This document shows, piece by piece, positions 24,668 to 33,042 of a stretch of 64,000 nucleotides of DNA. The DNA is taken from assembly GCA_031421635.1 (NCBI GenBank), contig JANOPA010000131.1:15376-79375 (forward strand). Direction: 5' to 3'. The notes beneath the pieces are model-generated. The model had not been told where the DNA came from and made no database searches. It saw only the letters and a program-made list of their open reading frames with translations. The position numbers and the translations under genes were made by a program. This stretch comes from JAPOKJ01 sp031421635 (GTDB lineage Bacteria > Pseudomonadota > Gammaproteobacteria > Burkholderiales > Burkholderiaceae_E). The first letter of the stretch is position 1, and every line of letters starts with the position of its first letter.

Positions 24668-26124
24668 CCCAGTGCTTGCTGACCAAGAGCCTGTGTGGTC
24701 GATGCTTGATCGGTTTGGCCAGACCTGAGTTTGGCAGATGACGCCAAGTGGCGTTGAACCTTCAAGCGCTCGCAAATGGCGTCGAACCAGGCTTGGTAAA
24801 TGATGTTTTCCTGGCCCCAAAGACTCAATGCATCGAGGATCGAGAGCGTTTCATGGAGGGAGAATCTACTAAGATCGTCTAGGGCTTCGAGCCACGCGGC
24901 GGCCTGGAACTCGTCTGGACTACTCACCGGTCGATCAATATCTAATGACTCACAAACCGCGTCCACTTGGTTGCGCAGCGCGCGAGCAGAGATTGAGTTC
25001 TCCTCGCCGCCTAGCTCGGCGGCGAGGAAGAACAGTTCACCAATGCAACGGCGTTTTTCTTTATCCGAAAGTGGCTTTTGTTTCGTGACATCGACATCGA
25101 CGAGATTCAGCTTAGAGCGTAGAACACTCAACAAAGTCCAGGTCAGAATAGATGATTCACCGAGCGCTAGGTGAGTTCGCGCTGTATCTTGAGGTAGCAA
25201 AGGACCCGCAGCAACGCTGCTGCCATCAGGGTTAGTCAAGCTGCTTAGGGTTTCTCTAAGCTGGGCCATCACACTCAGTTTTTGCATTGGGGAAAGTGCC
25301 ATTAACTGGCTTGCCGCAAAGTCTACCAACTGTAAACGTGCCTGCACGGGTTGGACGTTTGCCAATAGCTCCACTAAGACCTGGTTTCTCTCGGCATCGC
25401 TCAGGGCTTTATTCGAGATTCGACTGATCACTTGGGCAACGGATCCCACCGGACCGATTGACTGGTAAAGCCGATTTAAATTCGCCACCTGGTGGGTTGC
25501 ATTGCGATCGCCGACGTCGAGTAATTTACTGGTCTTGTGAGCAAGTGTCAGTAGCTTGTTCGGTGGTATCAATGGATAGTCTTGACTATCGGAGTAATCG
25601 CTATCGATCAAGCTTTCGAGATGCTGAGCGAACTCATTGATTTGCTCCGTGTCCTCGAAAAGAGATTCTCCCGCGAAGGACTCGTCGCTGGTCTGCAGGC
25701 CAGTGCGGCTCATCAGTAACGCCTGCAAGAGCGCCACGTGGCTCCCTCTGTACGACGCCTTCGCCTCCTCCCGGGCCAGCGGGCCAGGGGGGCGCTCAAG
25801 TTTGCGAGGCGCGCTACGGAGTCCGATAAGCAAGGCGGCGAGGCGCTTGCCGAAGCTGCGCGGAGCTGGGTGCTGCATGCGTAGGCGAGCCGCCAAGTAG
25901 GTATGAAAGTACAGCGAGAAACTAATAAGCGCCTGTAAGGGTACCGCAGGCATCTCTGCCAGTTCGGAGGCCAAAAACAGAGTGTGGCCATTCGAGCTGA
26001 TTTGAATGTCTTGACGATCAATGATTTTGATCATCGGCACATTCAGACCGTGGCTTAGAGCCGCCTCTTCACAGGCTAGACGTAACTTGTCAAAAATCAA
26101 AACAGGAGCATCCAAACGAAACAA
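24661..26124 (-). CDS. Degenerate M48-peptidase-like protein without HExxH
   Basis: A 487-residue soluble protein. Its order of blocks follows the large M48 metallopeptidases of betaproteobacteria: VPMIKIIDRQDIQISSNGHT, then LQALISFSLYFHTYLAARLR where M48 enzymes have Q-x-V-I-A-H-E-F-S-H, and LAREEAKASYRGSHVALLQA where they have the third zinc ligand. The C-terminus (FQAAAWLEALDDLSRFSLHE, LDALSLWGQENIIYQAWFDA) matches their helical C-domain. HExxH is absent (residues 67-74 ISFSLYFH) and so are the membrane helices. It begins at TTG 26124 without a ribosome-binding site, so the start is doubtful. Non-catalytic role or decay. Confidence 0.55.
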   Translation of the reverse strand: MFRLDAPVLIFDKLRLACEEAALSHGLNVPMIKIIDRQDIQISSNGHTLFLASELAEMPAVPLQALISFSLYFHTYLAARLRMQHPAPRSFGKRLAALLIGLRSAPRKLERPPGPLAREEAKASYRGSHVALLQALLMSRTGLQTSDESFAGESLFEDTEQINEFAQHLESLIDSDYSDSQDYPLIPPNKLLTLAHKTSKLLDVGDRNATHQVANLNRLYQSIGPVGSVAQVISRISNKALSDAERNQVLVELLANVQPVQARLQLVDFAASQLMALSPMQKLSVMAQLRETLSSLTNPDGSSVAAGPLLPQDTARTHLALGESSILTWTLLSVLRSKLNLVDVDVTKQKPLSDKEKRRCIGELFFLAAELGGEENSISARALRNQVDAVCESLDIDRPVSSPDEFQAAAWLEALDDLSRFSLHETLSILDALSLWGQENIIYQAWFDAICERLKVQRHLASSAKLRSGQTDQASTTQALGQQALGQ

Positions 26125-26222
26125 TTTTTCAAAACCAAATTGTCTGCGTAAATCGCTCCTTGCGGGGGGACGTTTATCGGTTTAGGTGGGGCCGCATGTC
26201 GGCCAACTGCCTGGTCTCGATG

Positions 26223-26873
26223 TTACTTCTTCTGTTCTTCCTTGGGGCGAGTCTGGATACGCTCAAGATCTGCTTCACTGAGGGTTTCAATAACGGTAAC
26301 GACCTTCGATACCCCAGAAACGCCCGCTGCCACCTGCGAGGCCTTCGCGGCTTCTTTCTGGGTGAGGATACCCATCAAATAAACAATACTGCCTTCGGTG
26401 ACAACCTTTACGGTGTTGGCATGGACGTCCTTGGTGTCAAAAAGCGCCGCCTTCACTTTGGCCGTGATTGTCGAGTCGCTGGCGGCGGCGCCAAATCCGG
26501 TTCGGCCAGAAACCGATAATTCATTGTGCAAGCTGCGCACGTTGTCCACTCTAGCGACAATCTGTTCAGCGAGCTTTTTATCGTCTTCACTCAAGACTTG
26601 GCCGGTGAGCAGCACTTTGCGGTTATAGCTCGTGATACTGGCGCCGCCCAATCGTTTGTCAGATTCGTTGAGGCGCCCGGAGCCTTTAAGTTCGATGGCC
26701 TGGTCGTCCGTTTGAGCCCCGTAGGTGCGCCGGTCTGCCGTGGCAAGGGCGCCTACGGCAACACCGGTAGCGACGAGAGGAAAGCATGCGCTGAGTGAAG
26801 ATAGTCCTGAAAATAGTGCGGACGCAAGTAGAAGTCTTGAGCCTGTAGTTTTGAGTGAGAAATTATTTTGCAT
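26223..26873 (-). CDS. dolP: Dual BON-domain lipoprotein (DolP/YraP-like)
   Basis: A 216-residue outer-membrane lipoprotein. The signal ends in the lipobox SSLSAC (C30). Two BON domains follow: about residues 58-125 (SYNRKVLLTGQVLSEDDKKL, DNVRSLHNELSV) and 135-200 (KVKAALFDTKDVHANTVKVV, GSIVYLMGILTQKEAAKASQ). DolP binds anionic phospholipid at division sites and supports envelope integrity. It lies 12 bp downstream of yraN in the order lpoA-yraN-dolP. A SIS-domain diaA/gmhA-type gene that usually sits between yraN and dolP is missing. Basic Lys/Glu tail. Confidence 0.88.
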   Translation of the reverse strand: MQNNFSLKTTGSRLLLASALFSGLSSLSACFPLVATGVAVGALATADRRTYGAQTDDQAIELKGSGRLNESDKRLGGASITSYNRKVLLTGQVLSEDDKKLAEQIVARVDNVRSLHNELSVSGRTGFGAAASDSTITAKVKAALFDTKDVHANTVKVVTEGSIVYLMGILTQKEAAKASQVAAGVSGVSKVVTVIETLSEADLERIQTRPKEEQKK

Positions 26874-26885
26874 GCTGGTCGTCCT

Positions 26886-27248
26886 TCAAAAAGCACTGGG
26901 TATCCAATTGATTTTACCGTCTTCTACGCTGCCTTCAATGGCAATGACGTCAAAGCGAACTGAGGGCCAGGCGCGCCTGCCAAAATGGTCCTGCAAAATC
27001 TTCTGCGCTTGCCGCCTAAGCTTTAGTTGTTTGGCACTAGAAATACTTGCAGCAGCGCCGCCGAAGTGCATGCTTTTGCGTTGACGCACTTCGATAAATA
27101 CCCATTGATCCGCATCTTGCATCAGCAAATCGATTTCGCCTAAAGGGCTGGCTACATTTTGAGCAAGTGGCTTGAGCCCCTTTTGGATGAGAAATTCTAA
27201 CGCCACCTTCTCACCGGCAGCGCCTTGTTGCTGGAGAGCGGAACGCAT
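26886..27248 (-). CDS. yraN: YraN (UPF0102) endonuclease-like protein
   Basis: A 120-residue UPF0102 protein with the restriction-endonuclease-like core. G-A-A-G-E-K-V-A-x-x-F-L is the opening helix, then SPLGEIDLLMQDADQWVFIE (G-E-I-D-L...V-F-I-E-V-R), and SSAKQLKLRRQAQKILQ. The nuclease residues E-D-ExV are present, though no activity is established for the family. Begins 2 bp after the lpoA-like stop. Confidence 0.92.
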   Translation of the reverse strand: MRSALQQQGAAGEKVALEFLIQKGLKPLAQNVASPLGEIDLLMQDADQWVFIEVRQRKSMHFGGAAASISSAKQLKLRRQAQKILQDHFGRRAWPSVRFDVIAIEGSVEDGKINWIPSAF

Positions 27249-27250
27249 GC

Positions 27251-28351
27251 CTAGCGTCGGTCCAAAGGGACGAGCACGCCGCCCCGATACTCGGCGAGAA
27301 CGGGAGAACGCTGTATGCGAGCGTCCAGCGTGCGATCAAACTTTAGTCGGCCGGTGACGCCATCCAGGTCAAAACTATTACTACCCGAAATAAGCTCCTT
27401 GGCTATCCGGAAGGCATCGATGCCCAAGGCATAAAGCCTTTGCAACTCTTGATGGCTCAAGGTTGTCGGCCTTGGATAGCCCATGACTGCGGGATGGTCG
27501 GTTTGAATCAGCCAGGGTAGGTCAGTGACTTTGTAGCCATCGAGTTCAGGCGTTCGGTTTTGTGCGGATTGATTCATATTGCTGGCGGTCACACCGGTGC
27601 TCAGCATGGATGGACCGTACAGCAAGGTGTCTTTCGGTAGGCTGCTTTTTACGGCGCGGGCCGTTTCAAGGGTGCTGGCGACAAAGTACACGTCTGCATC
27701 GATACCGCCAACGAGTGAACGCATCTCTCCACTGAGTTTGGAGTCCGTCTCGATTTGGTCGATGAGTTGTGCGCCTTGCTCTTTCCAGGTTTCCGCAAAT
27801 GCCGAGGCCGCGCGTCGCGCAAGTGGGGTTGTATTCGTCACAATACAGCCTCTTAAAGGACGGCGAGAGCTTTGAGCTGAGGCATCTTCAAAAGCAACCC
27901 GTGCTAAAAATACAGCGTCGCTTTCAATCGGAAGTCCGAAAAAAACGGTACTGCCAGCGCTTGGCGCATGATCGGTTTCTGGCCAATTGAGAGCGAGCGT
28001 AGGAACTGCCAAGCTCGGCAAATCTGCCAATTGGGTGACGCTACTCTTGACAAGCGGGCCAATCGCGAACGAGTAACCTTTTGCGGTAACTTCCTGAAAG
28101 GCGTTGGCAAGACTGTCAAAGCGCTCGTCAACGGGAAACATATCCATGCTCAGACCCGATCCATCGCGGTTCTGTGCGTTTTTCAGGCCCAACACAATGG
28201 CGGAGGTGGCGCGCCGATATTCTCCGTTGGGCGGTGGCAAAAGCAGGGCAATCCTTTTGCCAGAAAGTGCGTTTTGGGCAAGCAAGCCCGGAGAGGCTAA
28301 GATCGCAGAAGCGAGCATAGTCACTCGGGTGATCGCTTGGCGACGTCGCAT
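27251..28351 (-). CDS. LpoA-like penicillin-binding protein activator
   Basis: A 366-residue exported protein with a signal peptide (basic MRRRQ, hydrophobic stretch, cleavage near LLAQ). A periplasmic-binding-protein type I domain follows, as in the C-terminal half of LpoA (YraM): KRIALLLPPPNGEYRRATSA, GYSFAIGPLVKSSVTQLADL, GCIVTNTTPLARRAASAF, DADVYFVASTLETARAVKSS and RLYALGIDAFRIAKELISGS. LpoA is the outer-membrane activator of PBP1a. This copy lacks a lipobox cysteine and the N-terminal TPR domain, so activation of PBP1a is only inferred. ATG 28349-28351; a TTG 18 bases upstream is possible. Confidence 0.8.
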   Translation of the reverse strand: MRRRQAITRVTMLASAILASPGLLAQNALSGKRIALLLPPPNGEYRRATSAIVLGLKNAQNRDGSGLSMDMFPVDERFDSLANAFQEVTAKGYSFAIGPLVKSSVTQLADLPSLAVPTLALNWPETDHAPSAGSTVFFGLPIESDAVFLARVAFEDASAQSSRRPLRGCIVTNTTPLARRAASAFAETWKEQGAQLIDQIETDSKLSGEMRSLVGGIDADVYFVASTLETARAVKSSLPKDTLLYGPSMLSTGVTASNMNQSAQNRTPELDGYKVTDLPWLIQTDHPAVMGYPRPTTLSHQELQRLYALGIDAFRIAKELISGSNSFDLDGVTGRLKFDRTLDARIQRSPVLAEYRGGVLVPLDRR

Positions 28352-28533
28352 GATGTTTTTCGCTCTCAAATTAAAGGGCCTCGTCTACTTATCTTAATTG
28401 AATTTGCGGCCAAATCTTTGGCAGCAATGATCTGAGAGGGGTCGGTATTTTCAAGGTGTTTCAGTATTTTATGCAAAGCAGGTCATGAAAATTCGCAACC
28501 ACGCGGACCAATTTTCCCCCAGGGGCCTTGTCA

Positions 28534-29427
28534 ATGGAGCCTGATCTCGCATCGTTTCATAAAATCTATGTTGTGGCAACGCCTATAGGGCATCTGGACG
28601 ATCTTTCTTTACGCGCACAGGAAACCCTCAGGCAAGTGGGCGTGATTGCCGCTGAGGACACCCGAGTGAGTCGTCCGCTTTTAGAGCGCATTGGCACGCA
28701 AGCGCGCTTGATTTCCGTGCATGAACATAACGAAGCTGCCGCCGTTGAGCATCTCGCAAATATCTTAAAGCATGATGATGTTGCGTTAATTTGCGATGCT
28801 GGTACGCCGTCCATTAGCGATCCCGGAAGTCGCTTGATCGCGGGCCTCGCGGCAATGGGTATCCAGGCCATTCCCATTCCGGGCCCATGTGCGGTGACTA
28901 CGTTGATGTCGGTCGCTGGGCTTGGTGATGGGCGCTTTCGTTTCGAAGGGTTTCTGCCCGCCCGCTCCAAGGGACGTATTGAACGCATGAAGTCACTGGC
29001 TCGGTCGGACGTGACTTTGGTATTTTTTGAATCGCCACATCGGATTACTGAATTTGCAAGCGATCTCGCGACCGTCGTTGAAGCTGATCGAGCACTCGTG
29101 GTGGGGCGCGAACTCACCAAACGGTTCGAGCAAATCGCGCGTATACGGGTGTCGGAGTTCAGTGCCTGGTTGGCTGAGGACGATAATCGTCTGCGCGGCG
29201 AGTTTGTAATTGCATTGCAGCCCTATCAAGCACCGATGCCTGTTGAAGGTCAGTTGCTTGAGCCTGGTTTGGACGATATCGGCCCGCTCAGCATTGACCC
29301 GAAGCAGCTGTTAACAGCACTGTGCGAAGGCTTGCCGGCGAGTAAGGCGGCCAAATGGGCCGCCAAACTGAGTGGTCGCAAGGACGTGGATTGGTATTCC
29401 CTAGCGGGCGACTACAAACGCCTGTAA
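28534..29427 (+). CDS. rsmI: 16S rRNA 2'-O-ribose C1402 methyltransferase
   Basis: A 297-residue tetrapyrrole-methylase-fold enzyme that methylates the 2'-OH of C1402 in 16S rRNA. Conserved blocks are IYVVATPIGHLDDLSLRAQE, GVIAAEDTRVSRPLLERIG, LICDAGTPSISDPGSRLI, PIPGPCAVTTLMSVAGLGDG and FFESPHRI. The C-terminal KAAKWAAKLSGRKDVDWYS is the usual ending. ATG 28534 has AGGGG 8 bases upstream, while a TTG at 28528 lies too close to it. Divergent from lpoA-yraN-dolP, the standard arrangement. Overlaps the convergent rlpA by 27 bp. Confidence 0.95.
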   Translation: MEPDLASFHKIYVVATPIGHLDDLSLRAQETLRQVGVIAAEDTRVSRPLLERIGTQARLISVHEHNEAAAVEHLANILKHDDVALICDAGTPSISDPGSRLIAGLAAMGIQAIPIPGPCAVTTLMSVAGLGDGRFRFEGFLPARSKGRIERMKSLARSDVTLVFFESPHRITEFASDLATVVEADRALVVGRELTKRFEQIARIRVSEFSAWLAEDDNRLRGEFVIALQPYQAPMPVEGQLLEPGLDDIGPLSIDPKQLLTALCEGLPASKAAKWAAKLSGRKDVDWYSLAGDYKRL

Positions 29428-30600
29428 GCCGCTCTCGCCACGAAGACGTTCAATATTGGCGAGAGCATCCGCCCGGGTTTTGAACGGACCGACATGAAGT
29501 TTGAACAACCCTGCTTCGGGGCGCAAGAGGTAGTCGACTTTTGACTGTGGATCCGAACTTAGCCAAGGGAATTGTTGCGTCAATCTCTGCTTGGTAGCCT
29601 CGGCGGTCTCCTTCGCACCGAAGGCACCTAGTTGCAGGTAGAGGCCCGGAAGGGGGGCGTTGACTTGCTGGGCGATCACCGTCTCGCGAGTGAGGACCAG
29701 GCCTGGTTCCGATGCTGACGCAGGCGGTGCAGTGGTTGTAGGTGCTGTCGGTGTTGTAGGCGCAGTAGGCGTTGCGGTACTTGTTGAAGGTGTGGGCGTT
29801 CCAGCCGTCGTCGCGCTTGTTGTTACTGTCGTTGGTTCGGTCGTTTGGTTTCCGATAGGAACGGTAGAAGGGGCTGGTGAAATTGGGGTTGAAGAGGTGG
29901 GGGGCAAAGCTGTGGCCAGCACGCCCTTGCTCAGCAACGCAAATTTCTCGGGTTCATCGATCAGGCTGATTTCTACCTCGGCGCTGCCGCTATTCACATA
30001 GCCCAATTTTGCAGCCGCGGTATACGACAGATCGATAATGCGATTGTTTAAGAAAGGCCCACGATCATTGACTCGCACCACCACGCTTTTCCCGGTTTTG
30101 GGATTGGTAACCTTGGCATAGCTCGGTAGCGGGAAGGTCGGGTGCGCAGCGGTCATGGCGTACATATCGTAACGCTCGCCGTTTGAAGTAGCCTGGCCGT
30201 GAAACTTCTTGCCATACCAAGACGCAAAGCCGCGCTCACGGTAAGGCTTGAGCTGTGTCAGCGGAATGTATTGAATTCCAAATATGCTGTAGGGCCGATT
30301 GGCACGAGTGGCCAAAGGCTCTAGCTTGGGAGTTGCGTCAGGAATGGCCTCGATGTCGGGTGGATTCGCGCCCGGCCCATCATCGAGGTAATAGCCGCCC
30401 GCACGTTTACTTGGCAGCGGTGCTTGACTTGGCGTACTTGGCCGACCAGAGCTTGGAGTGCTGCCGGACGTGCTGGGTCCCTCCCCTAGCACGGGCGGGT
30501 ACGGGCGAGAGCTGGTGCTCCGTTTGGGCGAGCTTGAGCAGGCTTGTAGCATGAGGCAGGCCATCAGGAATAACAGGGGGAGGGGAGATACCTTGGTCAT
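29401..30600 (-). CDS. rlpA: Septal-ring lipoprotein RlpA (DPBB + SPOR)
   Basis: A 399-residue outer-membrane lipoprotein with lipobox LMLQAC (C21). The double-psi beta-barrel (about 125-215) shows RGFASWYGKKFHGQATSNGE, MTAAHPTFPLPSYAKVTNP and VVRVNDRGPFLNNRIIDLSY. These contain the catalytic Glu and Asp-Arg region of the lytic transglycosylase. A long Thr/Pro/Ala-rich linker (about 235-300) leads to a C-terminal SPOR domain (GLYLQLGAFGAKETAEATKQ, LFKLHVGPFKTRADALANIE). It cleaves denuded glycans at septa. The start overlaps the upstream BtuF-like gene by ATGA; the 3' end overlaps rsmI. Confidence 0.93.
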   Translation of the reverse strand: MTKVSPLPLLFLMACLMLQACSSSPKRSTSSRPYPPVLGEGPSTSGSTPSSGRPSTPSQAPLPSKRAGGYYLDDGPGANPPDIEAIPDATPKLEPLATRANRPYSIFGIQYIPLTQLKPYRERGFASWYGKKFHGQATSNGERYDMYAMTAAHPTFPLPSYAKVTNPKTGKSVVVRVNDRGPFLNNRIIDLSYTAAAKLGYVNSGSAEVEISLIDEPEKFALLSKGVLATALPPTSSTPISPAPSTVPIGNQTTEPTTVTTSATTAGTPTPSTSTATPTAPTTPTAPTTTAPPASASEPGLVLTRETVIAQQVNAPLPGLYLQLGAFGAKETAEATKQRLTQQFPWLSSDPQSKVDYLLRPEAGLFKLHVGPFKTRADALANIERLRGESGLQAFVVAR

Positions 30601-31394
30601 TGCAGAGACTGCCTAAATTGAAGTAAATATTTCAAGCCCTGAATCGCACGCGGGCCATACCAGGAGCACATTTCTCCATCGATGACATGCACCGAGGTTC
30701 TCGAATCCAGGGGAAGCTCTGCCTTCATGGCTTGCGCATGCCGGTCCTGAAAGCGATAGGGCTCAGAGGATAATAAAATTCGATCAACCGGAGCACTGAA
30801 AACCTCGTCGTCGCTCAAAGTTGGATAGCGGGTTGCGCCAACCTCAGCCAACGCTGATTTAGCTTGTCGCGTACTGGTGTGGCTTTGCCAAGCCACTGTA
30901 CGTAGCATGCTCGAGATATAGGTGTTTGTGGCGATACTCATCCATGGTTTTTTCCAGATTAAGTACAGCACCGCTTCTATTTGAAAACCAGACATCGCAC
31001 GTTGATTTTCGTCGAGCGCTCGCTGCAAACCTTGCGAGAGATTGGTGGCAGCGTCGACCACACCGGGAACTTCTTCAAAGCTTTGCGCAAACTGCCTAAA
31101 TAGATCGAAGTTGTCTTCCACATGAATAGGATGGGTCACCAAAATATTGGGGATTAGTTTAGAAACACGCTCCACCAGAGGGAGTTCGTTTTCATCTTTA
31201 TTGACAATAAGATGGGTTGGGTGAAGCGCAAGCAGTTCCGCTTCATTGACATGCTTGGTTCCGCCAAGCTTCGGCACGCGGCTTAGGGCGTTGGCAGGGT
31301 GGATACAAAACCCGGTGCGCCCCACCAAGAACTCGCCGAGGCCCAGCGCACAGACCAGTTCGGTCAAGCTGGGGACAAGGCTAACGATTCTCAC
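30597..31394 (-). CDS. Helical-backbone metal receptor (BtuF-like), no signal peptide
   Basis: A 265-residue protein of the cobalamin/iron-siderophore binding-protein fold. It has the standard opening RIVSLVPSLTELVCALGLGE, then LVGRTGFCIHPANALSRVPK, LGGTKHVNEAELLALHPTHL and the long backbone helix. It starts directly with the first beta strand at GTG 31394 and has no leader peptide, so it appears cytoplasmic. This leaderless subgroup is frequent in Proteobacteria and its ligand is unknown. Overlaps rlpA by 4 bp, which places it upstream in the same transcript. Confidence 0.78.
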   Translation of the reverse strand: MRIVSLVPSLTELVCALGLGEFLVGRTGFCIHPANALSRVPKLGGTKHVNEAELLALHPTHLIVNKDENELPLVERVSKLIPNILVTHPIHVEDNFDLFRQFAQSFEEVPGVVDAATNLSQGLQRALDENQRAMSGFQIEAVLYLIWKKPWMSIATNTYISSMLRTVAWQSHTSTRQAKSALAEVGATRYPTLSDDEVFSAPVDRILLSSEPYRFQDRHAQAMKAELPLDSRTSVHVIDGEMCSWYGPRAIQGLKYLLQFRQSLQ

Positions 31395-31420
31395 GGCGTC
31401 CGCCTGTGGCGGCCTCCTGA

Positions 31421-32092
31421 TTATTTTTTGGCTTTGCGCTCTTGTTCAACAAACTGGTCAACGAGTCTTAAGGCGTGACCATTGGAGCCTGCCATCGACG
31501 GGGCAGTATAGAACTTGCCGTTAACGGTTAAGGCCGGCACGCCATCCACTTGGTGTGCTGCAGCTAAATTAGAGGCCTTTTTCATTTTGGTTTTGACACC
31601 AAAGGATTCCAAGGTCTGTTCAAATAGCTTTGCATCCAAACCTTGTTTAGTGGCCCATTCCACCATTTTCTTATTGTTGTCGAGCGGGTTGTGTTCGACG
31701 TGCATGGCGTAAAAAACTTTGTCGACCATGTCTTCAACTTTACCCATAGACTCAAGCGTGTAAAAGAGTTGTTGATGCTTTTCTTCGCGAAAAGGCACAT
31801 GGACTCGCTTGAAGACCACGTCGGGAGCCAATTTCTTTTTCCATTCGCGCACGCTCGGCTCAAGGCCGTTGCAATGGGGGCAGCCAAACCAAAAGAACTC
31901 GATCACTTCGATCTTGCCCTTTTCAACATCGGGTGTTTGCTCAGGCTTAATCAACTTAAATTCGGGCCCCTTGGGAGCCTGTGCCTGAGCCACATTTGCA
32001 GTCACGACCAAGCCAAGGCTGGAGGCTAGCCATACCGAACTGAGGGCTACAGTCAGCGCATTGAATTTACGGCGAGTCAGGGGGTGGGCCAT
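31421..32092 (-). CDS. dsbA: Thiol:disulfide interchange protein DsbA
   Basis: A periplasmic oxidase that introduces disulfides into exported proteins. 223 residues with a signal peptide (MAHPLTRRKFNALTVAL, cleavage near AQAQA). Active site is FFWFGCPHCNGLEPSV (C-P-H-C). A helical insertion follows, then the cis-Pro loop VDGVPALTVNGKFYTAPSMA (V-P). An R-R-K-F pair in the leader hints at Tat, though Sec or SRP export is usual for DsbA. Start ATG 32090-32092 with GGAAG 4 bases before. Followed by SPOR and argS upstream on the same strand, a common betaproteobacterial order. Confidence 0.93.
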   Translation of the reverse strand: MAHPLTRRKFNALTVALSSVWLASSLGLVVTANVAQAQAPKGPEFKLIKPEQTPDVEKGKIEVIEFFWFGCPHCNGLEPSVREWKKKLAPDVVFKRVHVPFREEKHQQLFYTLESMGKVEDMVDKVFYAMHVEHNPLDNNKKMVEWATKQGLDAKLFEQTLESFGVKTKMKKASNLAAAHQVDGVPALTVNGKFYTAPSMAGSNGHALRLVDQFVEQERKAKK

Positions 32093-32231
32093 CAAACTTC
32101 CTTTGTTGCGAATTCTTTAACTTATGAACTTCGTCTGAAACGGTTAGCCGAGGTTCTTGGTTTACTTGGTCGAGGTCCAGGTACGCCGCAATCGGCGCAA
32201 TTCGAACCTGCAAGCATTTGGTCGGATTCGT

Positions 32232-33029
32232 TTATTTCATTCGAATCACGGTGGATTCGATACCGTTTTCAGCGAGCTTGGCTTTGGCCTTATTGACATC
32301 TTCCAGCACTTTATAAGGCGTCAGGCGAACTCTATAGAGTGGTTGCCCACTTACGTCTGCGGTTAGTATTCTCGCCTCATATCCCGCCAGCGCAAGCTTT
32401 GCCTTCATCGCTTCCGCGTCTTCCTGAACCCGGAAGGCACCCGCTTGAATGATGTAGGTCGTCTTGTCCTCGGGGTTATCTGAGGTCGACGGCGTGGTGC
32501 CCGCCGGCGTGCTTGCTGGTACTGGAGCGCTTGGATTAGTCGGCTTGGCGGGTAACGCACCAGGCACCGTGGAGTTGGCTGGCGCTGGAGGGGCCGACGC
32601 GGGCGGAGGTGCCGCTTGACCAGCCTGTTGTCCATTATTAAAAACATTGCCGAGTACGGAGCCCCCGCTATCCGCGGGCTTGGCTGCGCCATCGCTGGAC
32701 TTATCTGAACCCGCCTTGTCAGCGCTAGGATTGGGTTTCGATTTCGAGTTTAAGCTTTGGTTCGGATCAGGCAAGGCGACGCCCGCCTTGGGCTCAATAA
32801 CTCTATCCGAGCTCTTGTGTCCGGCTTTGTTCACGAACGGCACCGGTGCACGAGTGATAAAAATGGCGACTACGACGGCGACCACAAGCCCGATCACAAG
32901 GCCAGCCAAAAAGCCAAGAATAGTGCCACCTGCCTGCGCGCCCGAGGCTTTTTGCCCGTGTTTCGGACACAGCGTCCTTTTATGGGCAGCCTTGCGGCGC
33001 ATTGTGTTCAGATTTAATTCCTTAGCCAT
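32232..33029 (-). CDS. SPOR-domain cell-division protein (FtsN-like)
   Basis: A 265-residue bitopic inner-membrane protein. It has a short basic cytoplasmic part, a TM helix TILGFLAGLVIGLVVAVVVA (about residues 36-58) and the conserved VPFVNKAG just after it. A Pro/Ala/Ser-rich linker follows, then a C-terminal SPOR domain (TTYIIQAGAFRVQEDAEAMK, AKLALAGYEARILTADVSGQ, PLYRVRLTPYKVLEDVNKAK). This is the layout of betaproteobacterial FtsN-like proteins encoded between argS and dsbA. Likely recruited to septa by denuded glycan. Confidence 0.88.
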   Translation of the reverse strand: MAKELNLNTMRRKAAHKRTLCPKHGQKASGAQAGGTILGFLAGLVIGLVVAVVVAIFITRAPVPFVNKAGHKSSDRVIEPKAGVALPDPNQSLNSKSKPNPSADKAGSDKSSDGAAKPADSGGSVLGNVFNNGQQAGQAAPPPASAPPAPANSTVPGALPAKPTNPSAPVPASTPAGTTPSTSDNPEDKTTYIIQAGAFRVQEDAEAMKAKLALAGYEARILTADVSGQPLYRVRLTPYKVLEDVNKAKAKLAENGIESTVIRMK

Positions 33030-33042
33030 GGCTCATCCTTGA

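Noticed and set aside
28352..28533. RNase P RNA between rsmI and lpoA
   Set aside because: The gap is only 182 bp, too short for bacterial rnpB, and none of its conserved blocks are visible.
29700..29905. Short tandem repeat region in rlpA
   Set aside because: It encodes an irregular Thr/Pro/Ala-rich linker; the units are not regular enough to call a DNA repeat array.
32190..32235. tRNA-like T-loop GGTTCGAAT on the minus strand
   Set aside because: The flanking bases do not form a T-stem and no acceptor or anticodon arm could be drawn.
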